Position numbers and translations under genes: made by a program. Below, piece after piece: positions 61,678-64,000 of a stretch of DNA of 64,000 bases (position 1 is its first letter; every line of letters begins with the position of its first letter). Origin of the DNA: Streptomonospora mangrovi (GTDB taxonomy: Bacteria; Actinomycetota; Actinomycetes; Streptosporangiales; Streptosporangiaceae); assembly GCF_027604915.1 (NCBI RefSeq), contig NZ_JAJAQC010000007.1, positions 124,001-188,000 on the forward strand, given 5' to 3'. The notes beneath the pieces were generated by a model, which was not told where the DNA came from, did not search any database, and saw only the letters and a list, made by a program, of their open reading frames with translations.

Positions 61678-63387
61678 ATGGGTTGGGTCCAGAACTACCA
61701 CCCGGTCGGGCCCCTGTGGCTCTCCGCGATCGTCGCCGCACTCCCCATCGTCGTCCTGCTGCTCGCCCTGGGCGCCTTCCGCCGCTCGGCCCACCTGTCG
61801 GCCGCCCTGGGCCTGGGCACCGCGGTCGTCGTCGCCTTCGCCGCCTACCGGATGCCCGTGGACCTGCTGGCCTCCAGCACGGTGCTGGGCCTGGTGTTCG
61901 GCGTCTGGCCGATCGCCTGGATCGCGTTCAACGCCGTCTACTTCCACAACGTCACGGTGGCCACCGGCCGCTTCGAGAGCATCCGCCGCGCGCTCTCCGG
62001 CTTCAACCCCGACCGCCGGCTCCAGGCGCTGCTCATCGCCTTCGGGTTCGGCGCGCTGCTGGAGGGCGTGGCCGGCGGCGGCTCGCCGATCGCCATCACG
62101 GCGGCGATGATGGCCGCGCTGGGCTTCCAGCCCATCAAGGCCGTGGTGCTGGCGCTGCTGGCCAACACCGCTCCGGTGGCCTTCGGCGGCCTGGGCAACC
62201 CGCTCATCGTCCTGGGCACGGTGGCCGGCCCGCTGATGGACACCGACCCCGAGACCGCCACCGAGCTGTTCTCGGCCATGGCCGGCCGCCAACTGCCGCT
62301 GCTGTCGCTGGTGGTCCCGGCGCTGATGGTGGCGGTGCTGGCGGGCTGGCGGCGCACCCTGGAGGTGTGGCCGGCGCTGCTGACCACCGGTGGCACGTTC
62401 GCCGTCACCCAGTTCCTGGTGGCCAACTACCTCGGCCCCAGCCTGGTGGACGTGGTCTCCGCGCTGGCGGCCATGGGCGCGCTGTGGGGGCTGACGCGGT
62501 TCTGGCAGCCGCCCACGGTGTGGCGGTTCGAGGGCGAGCCCGCCGACGACGACGCGGCGGCGGTCGAGCGGGCGCGCGCGGCCGGGGCCGACACCGAGCC
62601 CGAGCACCGGGGCGTGCGCGCCTGGACCCCCTACCTCATCCTGATCGCCGTCATCTTCATCTCGCGCATCGGCAGCATCTTCACGCTGCCGCCGTGGGCC
62701 GACGTCACCGCCTGGCTCCAGGCCGCCACCGTGGTCATCCCCTGGCCCGGCCTGCACGAGGAGGTCGTGCGCGTCCCGCCGATCACCGCCGAGGACACCC
62801 CCTACCCCGCCGAACTGAGCCTGGACCTGCTGTACTCGGCCGGCACGGTGGCGCTGATCGCCTCGGTGATCGCCGGGCTGGTGATGCGCGCCTCGGTGCG
62901 CACCCTGGTGCGGGTCTACTGGGAGACGGCGGTGCAGATGCGGTGGGCGCTGGCGACCATCACCATGATCCTGGCGATCGCCCACGTCATGAACTACTCG
63001 GGCGCCACCTCCACGCTGGGGCTGGCCCTGGCCACCACCGGCTTCCTGTTCCCGTTCTTCGCGGCGTTCGTCGGCTGGCTGGGCGTGTTCCTCACCGGCT
63101 CCGACGCCTCCTCCAACAGCCTGTTCGGCCCGATGCAGGTTGTCTCGGCCCAGCAGTTGGACGTCAACCCGGTGCTGGCCGGCTCGGCCAACACCACCGG
63201 CGGCGTGATGGGCAAGATGATCTCGCCGCAGAACCTGTCGGTGGGCGCCACGGCGATCGGGCAGAGCGGCCGGGAGTCGGTGCTGCTGCGCCAGACGTTC
63301 GGCTGGTCGGTGCTGCTGACGGCCGTGGTCGGCCTGCTCACCCTCGTCCAGGCCCACCTGCTGCCGTGGATGATCCCCACGCCCTAG
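61678..63387 (+). CDS. Lactate-permease-family (LctP) transporter
   Basis: A 569-residue carrier with 12-14 helices. Family landmarks are the GVAGGGSPIAITAAMMAALGFQPIKAVVLALLANTAPVAFGGLGNP core and the C-terminal HVMNYSGATSTLGLALATTG and SDASSNSLFGPMQVVSAQQLDVNPVLAGSANTTGGVMGKMISPQNLSVG. Characterised members import lactate or glycolate with protons. The central loop (residues 285-315) is unusually acidic. Being next to the kdu genes it might instead carry a related acid sugar, which is inference only. Confidence 0.93.
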   Translation: MGWVQNYHPVGPLWLSAIVAALPIVVLLLALGAFRRSAHLSAALGLGTAVVVAFAAYRMPVDLLASSTVLGLVFGVWPIAWIAFNAVYFHNVTVATGRFESIRRALSGFNPDRRLQALLIAFGFGALLEGVAGGGSPIAITAAMMAALGFQPIKAVVLALLANTAPVAFGGLGNPLIVLGTVAGPLMDTDPETATELFSAMAGRQLPLLSLVVPALMVAVLAGWRRTLEVWPALLTTGGTFAVTQFLVANYLGPSLVDVVSALAAMGALWGLTRFWQPPTVWRFEGEPADDDAAAVERARAAGADTEPEHRGVRAWTPYLILIAVIFISRIGSIFTLPPWADVTAWLQAATVVIPWPGLHEEVVRVPPITAEDTPYPAELSLDLLYSAGTVALIASVIAGLVMRASVRTLVRVYWETAVQMRWALATITMILAIAHVMNYSGATSTLGLALATTGFLFPFFAAFVGWLGVFLTGSDASSNSLFGPMQVVSAQQLDVNPVLAGSANTTGGVMGKMISPQNLSVGATAIGQSGRESVLLRQTFGWSVLLTAVVGLLTLVQAHLLPWMIPTP

Positions 63388-63475
63388 CCGTCCGGCCCGC
63401 CGGACGCCATGTTTGGCGGGCCGCCGCACCGGTAGTCCCCCGGGCATCGAGGACGCGGACGGGAAGGAGGCGGCC

Positions 63476-63922
63476 ATGGTGATCAAGGGGGCCGCGCAGG
63501 GGGCGGCGGCGGGCGTGCTCGCCACGGGGGCGATGACGGCGGTCCTGGAGGCCGGGCGCCGGCTGTCGGGCCACGGGCAGCCGCCCCGCAACATGGTGCG
63601 GGCGCTGCTGCCCGGGGGCGGCGCGGCCGTCCCCCGGCGCGGCGAGGACGCGGCCACGGCGGTGGCCCACGCCGGGTTCGGCGCGGCGGCGGGCGCGCTG
63701 TTCGGCGCGGTGACCGGCCGCCGCCGGCCCTCCCGCCTGCTGGGGGCGGGCTACGCGCTGGCGGTCATGGCCGCCGGCTACCAGGGCTGGGCGCCGCGCA
63801 TCGGCGCCCAGCCGCCGCTGCACCGCGACCGGCCCGACCGCGTGGCGACCCTGGCGGCCGCCCACGTCGTGTACGGCTGGAGCCTGGCCGCCGCGCTGCG
63901 CCGGTGGCGCCGGGGCCACTGA
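63476..63922 (+). CDS. Small uncharacterised membrane protein
   Basis: A 148-residue protein with two or three short Gly/Ala-rich hydrophobic segments (residues 5-22, 64-79, 92-105) and a final helix (VVYGWSLAAALRRWRRGH). It resembles the DUF1440/DUF6789-like group of small bacterial membrane proteins, without firm assignment. GGAAGGAGG precedes the ATG at 63476. Function unknown. Nothing is recognisable from its stop to the window end. Confidence 0.75.
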   Translation: MVIKGAAQGAAAGVLATGAMTAVLEAGRRLSGHGQPPRNMVRALLPGGGAAVPRRGEDAATAVAHAGFGAAAGALFGAVTGRRRPSRLLGAGYALAVMAAGYQGWAPRIGAQPPLHRDRPDRVATLAAAHVVYGWSLAAALRRWRRGH

Positions 63923-64000
63923 GGACGCGGCGGGCGCGGCGGGCGCGGCGGCCGCTGAGGACGCCGCTTGCGCGGAGGTCCCCGCGCACGCCGGCGGCCC

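Noticed and set aside
61630-63657. 675-aa minus-strand frame opposite the permease
   Set aside because: His/Arg/Gln/Gly-rich shadow without motifs; the permease on the other strand matches its family end to end.

Overview
The window is 64 kb of very GC-rich DNA (roughly three quarters G+C by eye) with strong third-position G/C bias, many GTG starts, 4-bp ATGA/GTGA gene overlaps and several apparently leaderless genes. With the family content (DUF574 methyltransferase, PASTA-less membrane Ser/Thr kinase, single-chain acyl-CoA carboxylase, DUF892 ferritin-like protein) this points to a filamentous actinomycete chromosome, perhaps Streptosporangiales/Nocardiopsaceae; that placement is inference. 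No tRNA, rRNA, insertion sequence, prophage or CRISPR array was recognised.

Layout. 1-8.5 kb: the 3' part of an OmpA-domain protein, then a run of minus-strand redox genes (PPOX, NmrA-type NAD(P)-binding protein, FAD monooxygenase, NDH-2-like oxidoreductase) headed by a TetR regulator, two small membrane proteins divergent from TetR, and a class IV aminotransferase behind a MerR-type promoter. 8.7-14.2 kb: one 1816-residue biotin carboxylase/BCCP/carboxyltransferase polypeptide. 14.8-24 kb: a paired SMR efflux system, a NarL-type two-component system convergent with an FtsX-type ABC exporter, and a TetR-controlled 14-TM drug exporter. 23.9-24.8 kb: DUF574 methyltransferase.

25-32.8 kb carries the most distinctive locus: a complete, tightly overlapping actinobacterial version of the enterobacterial yhf operon (yhfZ, yhfY, yhfU, yhfT, php/yhfV, yhfS, yhfX, yhfW), whose pathway is not established. 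It begins at a large palindrome over a probable leaderless promoter and ends at a 14-bp-stem terminator. 32.9-36.8 kb is a dicarboxylate module (tartrate/D-malate dehydrogenase, LysR, SLC13 carrier) with two copies of one CATAGG-N5-CCTATG operator. 36.8-40.5 kb: MerR, a thioredoxin-reductase-like enzyme, an MFS exporter and a secreted lipase.

40.8-53.4 kb: DUF892 protein; a membrane pseudokinase followed by a small membrane partner; a Zur-controlled zinc uptake locus (aztA divergent from aztB, aztD-like, aztC, aztD); an alpha/beta hydrolase with an unrecognised 477-aa protein; a VOC protein; and an intact Ser/Thr kinase that is colinear with the pseudokinase. 53.5-57.1 kb: pdxH, DUF1360, DoxX, and a hydrolase/TetR pair with overlapping start codons. 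57.6-63.9 kb: a secreted EEP-family nuclease-like protein, a uronate module (kduI, kduD, IclR regulator with three related operator sites, a lactate-permease-family carrier) and a small membrane protein.
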